From Gemmatimonadota bacterium (lineage in GTDB: Bacteria > Gemmatimonadota > Gemmatimonadetes > Longimicrobiales > Gaopeijiaceae): a DNA stretch of 32,700 nucleotides. The position numbers and the translations under genes were made by a program. The notes under the pieces were generated by a model. That model was not told the DNA's origin and made no database searches. It saw only the letters and a list, made by a program, of their open reading frames with translations. The DNA is taken from assembly GCA_009841165.1 (NCBI GenBank), contig VXMI01000225.1, positions 1-32,700 on the forward strand, read 5' to 3'. Shown piece by piece: positions 1 to 8,419 of the stretch (the stretch's first letter is position 1; the number at the start of each line of letters is the position of its first letter).

Positions 1-7
1 GCGTCAG

Positions 8-2368
8 ATGTGTATACGCGCCAGATCCGGGCCCTCCCTCTCGCCCGAGCCCACTTTCCTGGCCTTCCTGCCGATCCTGTGCGCCGTCTGGGCGGACGGG
101 CTCATGGAGGATGCCGAGCTGGACGCTGTATCGGGCGCGCTCGAGGGGGCCGAGTGGATGACCCCGGAGGGCCGGGCGGAGGTGTATGCATGGCTTGATC
201 CCACTGCTCCGCCCGCCGCCCCCGTCTTTGCCGAGGCGGTGAAGCGGATCCGTGGCGGGGCCCGCGGCTGCGTCACCCTCTCGCGTGCCGGGGTCACCGT
301 CGCCCAGCGAGCCATGCGGCACCAGATGCACCTCCGTGCGCTGGAGGGCGTCGGACCGGACGACGGCGCGCTGGCGGAGGCACACGTCGTCCCCTGGCGT
401 GACCAGGCCCTCGCGACGCTCGGCCGTGTCGAACTGGAGTTGGGACTCGCCGGACCCGAGGCTCTCCGGGAGCTGACCGGGGCCGCGGACGAACGGGAGT
501 TGCCGGCCGAGCCGCCCCCGGGGGTCGTGGACGAGATCGCGGCTCATATCCACGGCGGCTACCACCAGGTCAGGTCACGGGTCCGCGACGCACTTGCCCG
601 TCCGGACCTGAGCATTCCGGACGAGATCCCGCGCGGCGAGTACCGCGAGCGGACGCTGGCCGCGGTCAAGGTTCTGGCCGACATGGGCCTGGGCGTGGCC
701 GCCTATCCGCGGGAGTGGGGCGGGCTGGGAGATCCCGGCGCCGCGGTGGCGGCCTTCGAGGAACTCGCGCTCGGAGACCTCAGCGTGCTGGTCAAGTTCG
801 GCGTGCAGTTCGGCCTCTTCGGCGGCAGCATCGCGCAGCTGGGGACCGAAAAGCATCACCGCCGCTACCTGCGGCAGGTTGCCACCCTGGCGCTGCCCGG
901 CTGCTACGCGATGACCGAGACCGGACACGGCTCCAATGTGCGGGACCTACGCACGACCGCCGACTACGACGCCACGACCGGCGAGTTCGTCATCAACACG
1001 CCCGATGACGACGCCCGCAAGGACTACATCGGCAACGCCGCGCTGCACGGACGCATGGCCACCGTCTTCGCGCGGCTTCGGCTCGGTCACGACGATCATG
1101 GGGTTCACGCCTTCCTGGTCCATATCCGCGATGCCCACGGCCGCGTCGCGCCCGGGGTCCACATCGAGGACTGCGGTGCGAAGGAAGGGCTGAACGGCGT
1201 CGACAACGGTCGCATCCGGTTCGACGGCGTCCGGGTCGGGGCCGACGCGCTGCTCGACCGCTTCGCGCGCATCACCCCGGACGGCGAGTACGAGAGCCCC
1301 ATCCCGAGCGCGGGCCGACGCTTCTTCACCATGCTGGGCACACTCGTCGCGGGGAGGATCAGCATCGCGGCCGCTTCGCAGACCGTCACCAGGAAGGCGC
1401 TCACGATCGCGGTCCGCTACACCGCGCGACGGCGCCAGTTCGGTCCGGCCGGCGGCGCTGAAGTCCCCGTCCTCGACTACCTGTCGGTCCAGCGTGAACT
1501 CCTCCCCCGCCTGGCCGCCTCCTACGCCGTGGGCTTCGCGGTGCGTGACCTGACCCGCCGGTTTGCGAGCCCCGACACCGACCGCCTTGCACTCGAGGTG
1601 CGCGCCGCCGGGCTCAAGGCCGCCGCGTCGCGGCTCGCGATGGACACGCTGCAGGCGTGCCGCGAAGCGTGCGGCGGCCAGGGCTATCTGGCCGCGAATC
1701 AGTTCGCCCGCCTCAAGGCCGACACCGATGTCTTCACCACCTTCGAGGGCGCCAACCCGGTGCTCCTGCAGCTGGTCGCAAAAGGGCTCCTGTCACGCTT
1801 CCGCAGGGACCTCGGAGACCTGACGATGTGGGGGATGGCACGCTACCTCGCCGAACTGGCCGGCACACGGCTGGCGGAGATGAACCCGGTCGTCACCCGC
1901 AGAACCGACCCGGACCACCTGGCCGACCCCGAGTTCCAGCTCGCTGCCTTCCACTACCGCGAACAACGGCTGATGCGCTCGGCCGCGCGGCGCGTCAAGG
2001 CCCGCATGGACCAGGGGATGGACAGCTTCGATGCGGTCAACGCCTGCCAGGACCACCTGATCACCCTGGCCCGCGCGCACGTGGACCGGATCGTGCTCGA
2101 AGCCGCGCTCAAGGCGCTGGCGGGAATGGACGAATGCGACGGCAAGGAGCTGATCGCCCGCGTGATCGCGCTCCATGGCCTGGCGACGCTCGAAACCGAC
2201 CGCGCCTGGTTCCTCGAGACGGGGTACTTCGAGCCCGCCAAGAGCGAAGCCGTGCGCCGCGAGGTCAACGCGCTATGCAGGGAGCTGGCTCCGCGGGCAT
2301 GCGAGCTTGTGGACGCGTTCCGGATACCGGACGAGTTGCTGGCCGCGCCGATCGGGAAGGGGGGGTAG
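8..2368 (+). CDS. Acyl-CoA dehydrogenase, acyl-CoA oxidase-like, with TerB-like N-terminus
   Basis: This is an FAD-dependent acyl-CoA dehydrogenase/oxidase that would introduce the alpha,beta double bond in fatty acyl-CoA beta-oxidation in the cytoplasm. The protein is about 786 residues, far longer than ordinary 380-residue dehydrogenases and close to acyl-CoA oxidase architecture. Visible marks are the AMTETGHGSNVRDL flavin/substrate segment (about residues 303-316), CREACGGQGY (about 553-562) and TTFEGANPVLLQL, whose Glu580 is at the catalytic-base position of acyl-CoA oxidases. Residues 17-62 (ILCAVWADGLMEDAELDAV) resemble a TerB-type helical domain, which is an unusual appendage. The frame is open to the left edge, so the ATG at 8 may not be the true start and the gene may be truncated. 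The next gene begins 23 bases downstream. Family assignment is firm; substrate chain length and whether the acceptor is oxygen or a flavoprotein cannot be read. Confidence 0.88.
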   Translation: MCIRARSGPSLSPEPTFLAFLPILCAVWADGLMEDAELDAVSGALEGAEWMTPEGRAEVYAWLDPTAPPAAPVFAEAVKRIRGGARGCVTLSRAGVTVAQRAMRHQMHLRALEGVGPDDGALAEAHVVPWRDQALATLGRVELELGLAGPEALRELTGAADERELPAEPPPGVVDEIAAHIHGGYHQVRSRVRDALARPDLSIPDEIPRGEYRERTLAAVKVLADMGLGVAAYPREWGGLGDPGAAVAAFEELALGDLSVLVKFGVQFGLFGGSIAQLGTEKHHRRYLRQVATLALPGCYAMTETGHGSNVRDLRTTADYDATTGEFVINTPDDDARKDYIGNAALHGRMATVFARLRLGHDDHGVHAFLVHIRDAHGRVAPGVHIEDCGAKEGLNGVDNGRIRFDGVRVGADALLDRFARITPDGEYESPIPSAGRRFFTMLGTLVAGRISIAAASQTVTRKALTIAVRYTARRRQFGPAGGAEVPVLDYLSVQRELLPRLAASYAVGFAVRDLTRRFASPDTDRLALEVRAAGLKAAASRLAMDTLQACREACGGQGYLAANQFARLKADTDVFTTFEGANPVLLQLVAKGLLSRFRRDLGDLTMWGMARYLAELAGTRLAEMNPVVTRRTDPDHLADPEFQLAAFHYREQRLMRSAARRVKARMDQGMDSFDAVNACQDHLITLARAHVDRIVLEAALKALAGMDECDGKELIARVIALHGLATLETDRAWFLETGYFEPAKSEAVRREVNALCRELAPRACELVDAFRIPDELLAAPIGKGG

Positions 2369-2379
2369 CATCGGTTGGT

Positions 2380-2385
2380 GGAGGT
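2380..2385 (+). promoter_or_regulatory. Shine-Dalgarno site fixing the start at 2392
   Basis: GGAGGT lies 6 bases before the ATG at 2392. The frame itself is open far upstream inside the preceding gene, so this site is the main reason for choosing the internal ATG, together with the signal peptide that starts there. Confidence 0.75.
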
Positions 2386-2391
2386 GGGAAT

Positions 2392-3534
2392 ATGGTAAGT
2401 GACACGGCGAGACCCTGGATACCTGCCTGGGTGGCGGTCGCTTGTGCGATCTGCCTCCCGGGGACATCGCCCCTGAACGCACAGGAGGTGATCGAGCTGC
2501 CGGCTGAGGACCGATGGCTGGACGCCGACTTCGAGGAACTCTACCGCATAGGGTCGCTGCACGACGGCTGGGACGCCTTCGGCCAGGTTGCGTATGTCGA
2601 CTTCGATGCTGCTGGCAACCTTCATGTCCTCGATGGTCAGGCAGCGCAGATCACGGTCGTGGACCTCCAGGGGAATCCGTTGCGCCGGTTCGGCCGGGTG
2701 GGCGAGGGCCCCGGCGAGTTCAGCGCGGGCGGCACTTGGACGTTCAGCGTGCTCGGCGATCAGCGCATTGCGGTCTACGACGCGAACCGACGCGCCTTCG
2801 ACCTCTTCAATCCGGACGGCGAGTTCGAACGAAGAATCCCGCTGGATGGCCCAACCTTCATCTCGATCCCGGACCTGCAGACCGATCCCACATCCGAGTC
2901 CCTCGTGTCGACCGGCGAGGTCCAGTACCTCGACTGGACTCCACTTGCACGACCGTCGTTCCGGTACGTCATGCGTTACGGACTGAGCGGGGAGAGAGTC
3001 GAGGCCGACACCCTGGCTGCGGGGTGGCAGCCGCCGGGAGACCTGCTCGCCTTCGCCCCCGAGTTCAGGGTCGGCGTGCTGCCCGACGGCGGCGTGGCCT
3101 TCACCGACTCATCCACCTACAGGATCAGGATCACCGGCCCGGACGGCAGGGTGTCTCGTCTCCTGACCAGGCCGTTTCGGCCGGAGCCCGTGAGTCGCCG
3201 ACACAGGGCGGAGTTTCTCGAGCGTGCGCCGGAGTCGATTCGTCGGCGGGCAGAGTCCGGGGCGTTCGAGTTCCACCACGAGATTCCGGTAGTCCGGGAC
3301 CTGCGAACGAGTCGGAAGGGGACGATCTGGGTGCTCCGAAGAGGCGACGAACCCGATAGCGCCGGACCCATCGACCTGATTGCTCCGGATGGCCGCTATC
3401 TGGGCACCTTTCCTGCCGGCGCCACCGATCTTCCATCGGCGTTCGGCCCCGAGGGTCTGGTGGCATTCGTGGAACGAGACGATCTGGATGTTCCCACCGT
3501 CGTGGTGAGGAGGCTGCCACCGGGATTGCAGTAG
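2392..3534 (+). CDS. Secreted six-bladed beta-propeller protein
   Basis: This is a 380-residue exported protein of the 6-bladed beta-propeller (NHL-like) group. The start at 2392 is supported by a strong GGAGGT and by a signal peptide (hydrophobic residues about 9-27, likely cleavage near LNAQ). Repeated blade motifs are visible, for example FGQVAYVDFDAAGNLHVLDG, QITVVDLQGNPLRRFG, RIAVYDANRRAFDLFNPDG and YRIRITGPDGRVSRLLTRPF. Residues 104-110 are GEGPGEF, the signature shared with three other propeller genes here. No catalytic residues are recognisable; a ligand-binding or scaffold role in the periplasm is an inference. It follows the acyl-CoA dehydrogenase by 23 bases and may be co-transcribed, without an obvious functional link. 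Confidence 0.85.
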   Translation: MVSDTARPWIPAWVAVACAICLPGTSPLNAQEVIELPAEDRWLDADFEELYRIGSLHDGWDAFGQVAYVDFDAAGNLHVLDGQAAQITVVDLQGNPLRRFGRVGEGPGEFSAGGTWTFSVLGDQRIAVYDANRRAFDLFNPDGEFERRIPLDGPTFISIPDLQTDPTSESLVSTGEVQYLDWTPLARPSFRYVMRYGLSGERVEADTLAAGWQPPGDLLAFAPEFRVGVLPDGGVAFTDSSTYRIRITGPDGRVSRLLTRPFRPEPVSRRHRAEFLERAPESIRRRAESGAFEFHHEIPVVRDLRTSRKGTIWVLRRGDEPDSAGPIDLIAPDGRYLGTFPAGATDLPSAFGPEGLVAFVERDDLDVPTVVVRRLPPGLQ

Positions 3535-3673
3535 GCGGTTCGGCGGCCCCACTGGGTGTTCACTTTCCGCGATCTGGACCGACAAGAACCCCGGGCTGGA
3601 ATGAATCGCGATGGCGGGCGTAACCGAGAGCGATACCGGTCGTACGTTGCACCGGCTTCCAGTCTCCCCTTTT

Positions 3674-3678
3674 GGAGG
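3674..3678 (+). promoter_or_regulatory. Shine-Dalgarno site fixing the start at 3684
   Basis: GGAGG sits 5 bases before the ATG at 3684. It argues against the in-frame TTG at 3672, which would lie upstream of and through the site. Confidence 0.7.
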
Positions 3679-3683
3679 ATCGT

Positions 3684-4862
3684 ATGGTGATCCCACTGCC
3701 ACCCACCCATGCCGACTTCTCCCGGTTTTGGAACGTGCAATGTGCCGGATCCGCGTGGCGTTGGCGGTGGGCATCGCTTCTGCGGTTGATCGGGCCGGCG
3801 GCGCTCGCCGTCGCGGCACCTGCGTCGGCGGATGCTCAAGGCGGGACGATTACGTACTCGCGTAGCACGATCATCGAAGTCGATGCGCCGGAGGACATGG
3901 CAGCAGTCCTGAACCTGCTTGCGCAGGAATGGCAGAAGTCCTTCCTGCTCCATTTCGATCCGTCATCGTCTCTCATGATACCAGGGCCGGAAGTCGAGGG
4001 AGAGAATCCGCCGCCCGCATTGTTTCCAATGACGCACAACAACCTCGATGCCCTGGTTGACATGTTCGAGCACCAGGCCACGAGCCCGGAGAATGTACTT
4101 GCGTACGCATACTCCGACTCCGGAGGTGCGGTTGCTGTCAGGGGGTTCGATGTCTTCCGCACCGAGTTCCGGATGGATCACGCGGGGCTCGACGCCGAAT
4201 GGCAGATTACAGACGATCGGCGCATGCACCTCAGCTACCAGGTGACCAGGGCGACGGCAACTCTGGACGGCGGTGAGGTCGTTGCCTGGTTCGCGCCGGA
4301 TATCCCCGTGCCGAGTGGCCCGGCCCTCTTCGGGGGGCTGCCCGGCATGATCCTGGTGTTGGCCTTGAACGGCGGAAACACCGTCTACGCCGCCACGGCC
4401 GTCTCGCTGGACGGTGTGGACAACGAGATCGTTCCGCCGGAAAACGAAGAACGCCTGATGACGCAGGATGAATACGACTCATTCGTGAGCGATGAGATCC
4501 GGGACATGAGGCGCCAATTCCGCAGATTGCGCAACCAGGGGCCTCACCTGGAGCAATGTGCTCTTGCCAGGAGGAATGGACGTCTGAGTCTGTCCTGCTT
4601 TGACCCTCCCCGCGGGATCAGGCCAAACGCACCGTCCTCCCTACCCCAACTCCACCACCAGATGGCGTTTCTTGCCGATCCGAACCAGGACGAAGCGGTC
4701 TTCGATCGGGTCGCTCTTCCCTACCACGGATCCCATGTCCGTTACCCGTTCGCCGTTGAGGTAGACACCGCCACCGCGGATCAGGCGGCGCGCTTCGCTT
4801 CGGGATGCGGTCATGCCGGCGTCGGCCATCAGGATCGCGAGTTCCACGCCGGCTTCGAGTGA
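3684..4862 (+). CDS. GLPGLI-family exported protein with abnormal 3' end
   Basis: The 392-residue frame contains the family signature FGGLPGMILVLAL at about residues 213-225, followed by a beta-strand segment (NTVYAATAVSL), as in GLPGLI proteins of unknown function. A long N-terminus leads into a hydrophobic stretch ending ALAVAAPASADAQ, consistent with secretion. The start at 3684 is set by GGAGG at 3674-3678. The C-terminal 73 residues are encoded antisense to the last 222 bases of the convergent tyrS gene and look like a read-through shadow (QLHHQMAFLADPNQDEAVF). The natural end is probably before about 4620: stop codons lie in the two other frames at 4585 and 4601, so a small indel near 4540-4590 may have removed the original stop. 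The core is well supported; the annotated end is doubtful. Confidence 0.7.
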   Translation: MVIPLPPTHADFSRFWNVQCAGSAWRWRWASLLRLIGPAALAVAAPASADAQGGTITYSRSTIIEVDAPEDMAAVLNLLAQEWQKSFLLHFDPSSSLMIPGPEVEGENPPPALFPMTHNNLDALVDMFEHQATSPENVLAYAYSDSGGAVAVRGFDVFRTEFRMDHAGLDAEWQITDDRRMHLSYQVTRATATLDGGEVVAWFAPDIPVPSGPALFGGLPGMILVLALNGGNTVYAATAVSLDGVDNEIVPPENEERLMTQDEYDSFVSDEIRDMRRQFRRLRNQGPHLEQCALARRNGRLSLSCFDPPRGIRPNAPSSLPQLHHQMAFLADPNQDEAVFDRVALPYHGSHVRYPFAVEVDTATADQAARFASGCGHAGVGHQDREFHAGFE

Positions 4863-5906
4863 CGAGCGGGCCACGGCGGTCGAGGGCACGTCGGCGAAGA
4901 TCTCGGCGATGTCGGCGGCACCCAGCCCGTCCAGGCTCCCACCGAAGAGCACCTTCGACGCCCGCTCGGCCCGGACCAGGGCATCGGCCCCGTGAACAGT
5001 GCGGGTCATCTCGGATGCCAGGCGCCGCTGTGCATCGCGCGCATGGGGGCGGTCGGCGACGGCCTGGGCGAGTTCGTCGATGGTTGGGCGATCGAGGAGC
5101 GTGAACATCTTGAGGTAGCGGATCACGTCGCCGTCTTCGGTGTTCAGCCAGAACTGGTAGAAGCGGTAGGGCGAGGTGCGCTCGGAGTCGAGCCAGACGG
5201 TGCCTTCCTCGGTCTTGCCGAACTTGACTCCGCTGGACGACTCGACGAGGGGGAAGACCACGCCATGGCAACGCGGGCCGCCCATGCGCCTGACCAGGTC
5301 GATGCCGGCGGTGATGTTGCCCCACTGGTCGGAGCCGCCCATCTGCAGGGTGCAGCCGTAGCGGCGGTTCAGCTCCAGGTAGTCGTACGCCTGGAGCAAT
5401 TGATAGCTGAATTCGGTGAAGGAGATGCCGGAGTCGTCGTCGGCGATGCGGCGGCGGACCGACTCCTTGCGGAGCATGGCGTTCACCGAGAAGTGCTTGC
5501 CCGTGTCGCGCAGGAAATCGACCAGGCCCAGGTCGCCCAGCCAGTCGAGGTTGTTGGCCATGCGGGCGGGGGCGGTGCGCGACTCGAAGTCGAGGAAGGC
5601 CGCGAGCTGCCGGTGGATCCCTTCGGCGTTCGCCTCGGCCCGGGCCCGGTCGAGAAGCGCTCGCTCGGATGCCTTGCCGGACGGGTCGCCGATGAGGCCG
5701 GTGCCGCCGCCGACCAGCGCGATGGGGCAATGTCCGGCGCGCTGCAGGTGCACGAGTCCCATGATGGGGACGAGCGAACCGACATGGAGCGATGAGGCGG
5801 TGGGATCGAAGCCGATGTAGCCGGTCACCTGTCCGGCGGCGAGGGCGGCCTCTGCGTGTTCGGTCGCGTCTGCGAGGAGGCCTCGCCAGCGCAGTTCCTC
5901 GATCAT
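4641..5906 (-). CDS. tyrS: Tyrosyl-tRNA synthetase
   Basis: This class I aminoacyl-tRNA synthetase charges tRNA-Tyr with tyrosine in the cytoplasm. It is 421 residues, normal for bacterial TyrRS. The HIGH-type motif is His41-Val-Gly-Ser after GFDPTASSL. The tyrosine pocket is suggested by QMGGSDQWGNI, and the KMSKS-type loop is KFGKT at residues 228-232. A C-terminal S4-like RNA-binding domain (SRSEARRLIRGGGVYLNGE) completes the fold. Its ATG overlaps the menE stop (ATGA at 5903-5906), so it is the last gene of the menaquinone operon and probably translationally coupled to menE. The 3' 222 bases are overlapped antisense by the GLPGLI frame. Identification is essentially certain. Confidence 0.97.
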   Translation of the reverse strand: MIEELRWRGLLADATEHAEAALAAGQVTGYIGFDPTASSLHVGSLVPIMGLVHLQRAGHCPIALVGGGTGLIGDPSGKASERALLDRARAEANAEGIHRQLAAFLDFESRTAPARMANNLDWLGDLGLVDFLRDTGKHFSVNAMLRKESVRRRIADDDSGISFTEFSYQLLQAYDYLELNRRYGCTLQMGGSDQWGNITAGIDLVRRMGGPRCHGVVFPLVESSSGVKFGKTEEGTVWLDSERTSPYRFYQFWLNTEDGDVIRYLKMFTLLDRPTIDELAQAVADRPHARDAQRRLASEMTRTVHGADALVRAERASKVLFGGSLDGLGAADIAEIFADVPSTAVARSSLEAGVELAILMADAGMTASRSEARRLIRGGGVYLNGERVTDMGSVVGKSDPIEDRFVLVRIGKKRHLVVELG

Positions 5907-7432
5907 GTGGTTCTCCTCGCGTGTGCGTTCCCGCCCGGCTCGCCATCGGGATTCGGACCGCTTCCGGCCGCCGCCGGCCTGGGCACCCTCAGTTCACGTC
6001 CGTAGCGCTCGCGTACTCGCGACCGCATCACCTTCCCCGTCCATGTGCGGGACAGCGAGTCCACGACCACGATGCGCGACGGACACCTGCCTCGCGCGAG
6101 CCGGGCGCGGCAGTGGTGATCGACCGCCTCCGCGTCGACGACCGCCGGGTCGCCTTCCACCACCGCCGCCACGACTTCGCCCCACCCCTCGTCGGGCACT
6201 CCGAAAACGACCGTCCCGGTCACTCCCGGCAGCGTTTCGATCACCCGCTCGACTTCCCCTGGGCTCACGTTCAGCCCCCCGCTTACAATGATCGCGTCGG
6301 CGCGCCCATCGATCCAGACGAGGCCGTTCGGGTCGATGCGACCGAGGTCGCGGGTTGCGAACCAGCCGTCCGGGTCGGTGGCGAGCGGTTCGGGGTGGGC
6401 GCCCGGACCGCGTATTGCAAACGTGGCCAGGGTGGGACCGCGGACCTCGAGCGTTCCGGGGGCGGTGGCCGCCACTCTGACTTCGAGGCCGCGCAGGGGA
6501 CGTCCCGCGGTGCCGGGGTGTCGCCGGGCCAGGTCGGGGGGCGCGGTGGCGACCTGTGAAGCGGTCTCCGTCATGCCCCAGGTTGTGGCGACGGGGACGC
6601 CGGCCGCCCAGGCTTCGTCCAGCAGGCTCCGTGAGGCGGCCGCGCCGCCGACCAGGACGCAGCGCAGGGTTGCGGGGACGCGCTCGCCGGCAAGCCGGGA
6701 GAGGATTCTGCGCAGCATGACCGGCACGACAGCCAGGTGCGTGACCTGTCCGTCCACGACCGCGCGCGCCACTGCTTCGGCGTCGAAGGACGGCCAGAGC
6801 CGCACGGACGCGCCCGTCATGGCCGCGCGCACGACGAGGGACAGCCCGCCGATGTGCCCCGGCGAGAGGCACAGTCCCCAGCGGTCGGTCGCGGTCAGGT
6901 CGAGCCGGCTCGCGACCGCCGAGGCGGATGCGGCGAAGGCGTCGCGCGTGAACCCCAGTGCCTTGGGGGCGCCCGACGAGCCTGAGGTGAGGATGCAGGC
7001 CACGATGTTCGGGAACGAAGCGAGGCGGTTCGGGAGCGGGCGGTTGGGGACCGGGCGGGCGGGGCGAGGTTGGATCGTGGCGCTGGAGTGGCTCAAATAA
7101 TATAATGTCTGATTGTCAATATGTAATGTTGACATTACAATACGACGTGCGTGGTCGACCTCTGACGGGGTAAGTCGCTCATGCAGCGGGACGGCCACGC
7201 ACCCCGCCCTCCAAAGGCCGAAGAGGGCGGTGACGGTCTCGGCGCCCGGCGTAGCGCAGAGGGTAACCGTGTCGCCTGCGGCCGCACCGCATTCGCGCAG
7301 GCGGCCCGCAATGGCCGTGACGCGTTCGTCGAGGTCACGGTAGGTGAGTGACCCTTCGTCCCACACGAGCGCGGTGGCGGAGGGCGTCGCGGCCGCCCGC
7401 CGCGCCAGGTCGTCGGAGGGATTGGGCGTCAA
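5903..7432 (-). CDS. menE: o-Succinylbenzoate-CoA ligase (TTG start, internal AT-rich insertion)
   Basis: This adenylating enzyme activates o-succinylbenzoate to its CoA thioester in menaquinone synthesis. ANL-superfamily motifs are clear: ILTSGSSGAPKA (P-loop), TWGMTETASQV, the hinge region WFATRDLGRIDPNG and DGRADAIIVSGGLNVSPGEVE, and the C-terminal TWTGK lysine. The frame is open well upstream inside menA, but MenE homology begins around TPNPSDDLARRAAATPSATAL. The TTG at 7432 overlaps the menA TGA (TTGA), giving 509 residues and a coupled start. Residues about 97-114 are encoded by an AT-rich palindromic stretch (7091-7144), followed by a Pro/Asn/Arg linker (RPVPNRPLPNR), an apparent insertion just before the P-loop. 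The stop overlaps the tyrS start. Other acyl-CoA ligase specificities are possible in principle, but the men neighbours make MenE by far the most likely. Confidence 0.9.
   Translation of the reverse strand: MTPNPSDDLARRAAATPSATALVWDEGSLTYRDLDERVTAIAGRLRECGAAAGDTVTLCATPGAETVTALFGLWRAGCVAVPLHERLTPSEVDHARRIVMSTLHIDNQTLYYLSHSSATIQPRPARPVPNRPLPNRLASFPNIVACILTSGSSGAPKALGFTRDAFAASASAVASRLDLTATDRWGLCLSPGHIGGLSLVVRAAMTGASVRLWPSFDAEAVARAVVDGQVTHLAVVPVMLRRILSRLAGERVPATLRCVLVGGAAASRSLLDEAWAAGVPVATTWGMTETASQVATAPPDLARRHPGTAGRPLRGLEVRVAATAPGTLEVRGPTLATFAIRGPGAHPEPLATDPDGWFATRDLGRIDPNGLVWIDGRADAIIVSGGLNVSPGEVERVIETLPGVTGTVVFGVPDEGWGEVVAAVVEGDPAVVDAEAVDHHCRARLARGRCPSRIVVVDSLSRTWTGKVMRSRVRERYGRELRVPRPAAAGSGPNPDGEPGGNAHARRTT
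7091..7141. repeat. AT-rich palindromic island inside menE
   Basis: This short AT-rich tract interrupts otherwise very GC-rich coding sequence. It holds a perfect inverted repeat, TGTAATGT (7122-7129) and ACATTACA (7132-7139), with a 2-base centre. It also holds an overlapping inverted repeat, TGTCAA (7114-7119) and TTGACA (7129-7134). On the plus strand TTGTCA-N17-TACAAT (7113-7141) matches a sigma-70-type promoter, antisense to menE. It remains in frame in menE, encoding roughly IVMSTLHIDNQTLYYLSH. It could be a small in-frame palindromic insertion, an operator, or an antisense promoter; the sequence alone does not decide. Confidence 0.6.
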
Positions 7433-8358
7433 AGCGCGCCGAGGGGACCCGCCGTGCCCAGGAGAGCCCCCAGGCCCAGTCCGGCCCCGTAGAAGGCGAC
7501 GCCTCGCGCGGTCATGGCCAGCGCCGGGTTGAGGGTGCGCCGGTCCACGCTGTCGGGCGCCGCGAGCACGCCCCGGACGCGTTGCGCCGCGGGAACACAC
7601 GGCAGCAGACCTGCCAGCGACAGGAGAGTCAGGGGCGACCATTCCATCGCCGCCACGCCGGCCACCGATACCGCCACGGCCGCGGCCAGGCACGCGAAGT
7701 ACTGCACCACCGTGAAGCGGTCGCCGAAGCGAACCGCCAGAGTACGCTTGCCCGCCGCGCCGTCGGTCTCGCGGTCGCGGAGGTTGTTCACCACCAGCAT
7801 CGCGGTACTCATCGCCCCCAGTCCCGCCCCTGCGAGAATCGCCGCCAGGGACCAGAACCCCGCCTGCACGTAGAAGGTGGTCGCGGTCGCCACGAGTCCG
7901 AAGAAGACGAAGACGAAGACATCGCCGAGGCCGTTGTACGAGAGCGGATACGGGCCGCCCGTGTAGCAGACCCCCATCATCATCGACACGAGACCGATGA
8001 CGGCCACCGGCCACCCCGCGACCCACACCAGGTACACCCCCACCAGGAACGCCAGAACGAGGGTGAGGACCATCCCCCGAAACACGGTATCGGGAGGCAG
8101 GATCCCCGCCTGGGTCACCCGGACGGGACCGAGCCGCTCACCGGTGTCACTCCCCTTCCTGAAGTCGTAGTAGTCGTTGGCCAGGTTGGTGGCGATCTGG
8201 ATCAGCAGCGCCCCCGCCAGCGCGGCCAGCGCCGGCAGCTGGGCGAAGACGCCGTCGGCGGCCGCGAAGCCCGTTCCGGCGACGACGGGGGCCGCTCCGG
8301 CGGTGAGCGTCCGGGGGCGGGTGGCCAGAACCCACGCCTGCGCGCGACTCACCTCCAT
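7429..8358 (-). CDS. menA: 1,4-Dihydroxy-2-naphthoate polyprenyltransferase
   Basis: This integral membrane prenyltransferase of the UbiA superfamily joins the polyprenyl tail to 1,4-dihydroxy-2-naphthoate, giving demethylmenaquinone. It has 309 residues, mostly hydrophobic, with about eight or nine membrane segments. The first Asp-rich motif is NLANDYYDFRKGSDT (residues 58-72), which binds the prenyl diphosphate through Mg2+. The second is NNLRDRETDGAAGKRTLAV. The N-terminal ATRPRTLTAGAAPV is typical of MenA. It lies 61 bases downstream of menB, and its stop overlaps the probable TTG start of menE (TTGA), placing it squarely in the men operon. Chain length of the prenyl donor cannot be read. 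Confidence 0.94.
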   Translation of the reverse strand: MEVSRAQAWVLATRPRTLTAGAAPVVAGTGFAAADGVFAQLPALAALAGALLIQIATNLANDYYDFRKGSDTGERLGPVRVTQAGILPPDTVFRGMVLTLVLAFLVGVYLVWVAGWPVAVIGLVSMMMGVCYTGGPYPLSYNGLGDVFVFVFFGLVATATTFYVQAGFWSLAAILAGAGLGAMSTAMLVVNNLRDRETDGAAGKRTLAVRFGDRFTVVQYFACLAAAVAVSVAGVAAMEWSPLTLLSLAGLLPCVPAAQRVRGVLAAPDSVDRRTLNPALAMTARGVAFYGAGLGLGALLGTAGPLGAL

Positions 8359-8419
8359 GGCCGCGCCGCCATTCTCCGTGTGGCGCTGGCCCGCGCCACG
8401 CCGAGCGTTCCCGTCGCCA

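Noticed and set aside
4100..4109. 10-bp palindrome TGCGTACGCA
   Set aside because: Short, GC-rich and inside coding sequence; expected by chance at this window size.
7433..8026. N-terminal extension of the menE frame through menA
   Set aside because: The extension is out-of-frame menA sequence with Arg/Gly-rich composition; MenE homology begins at the TTG at 7432.
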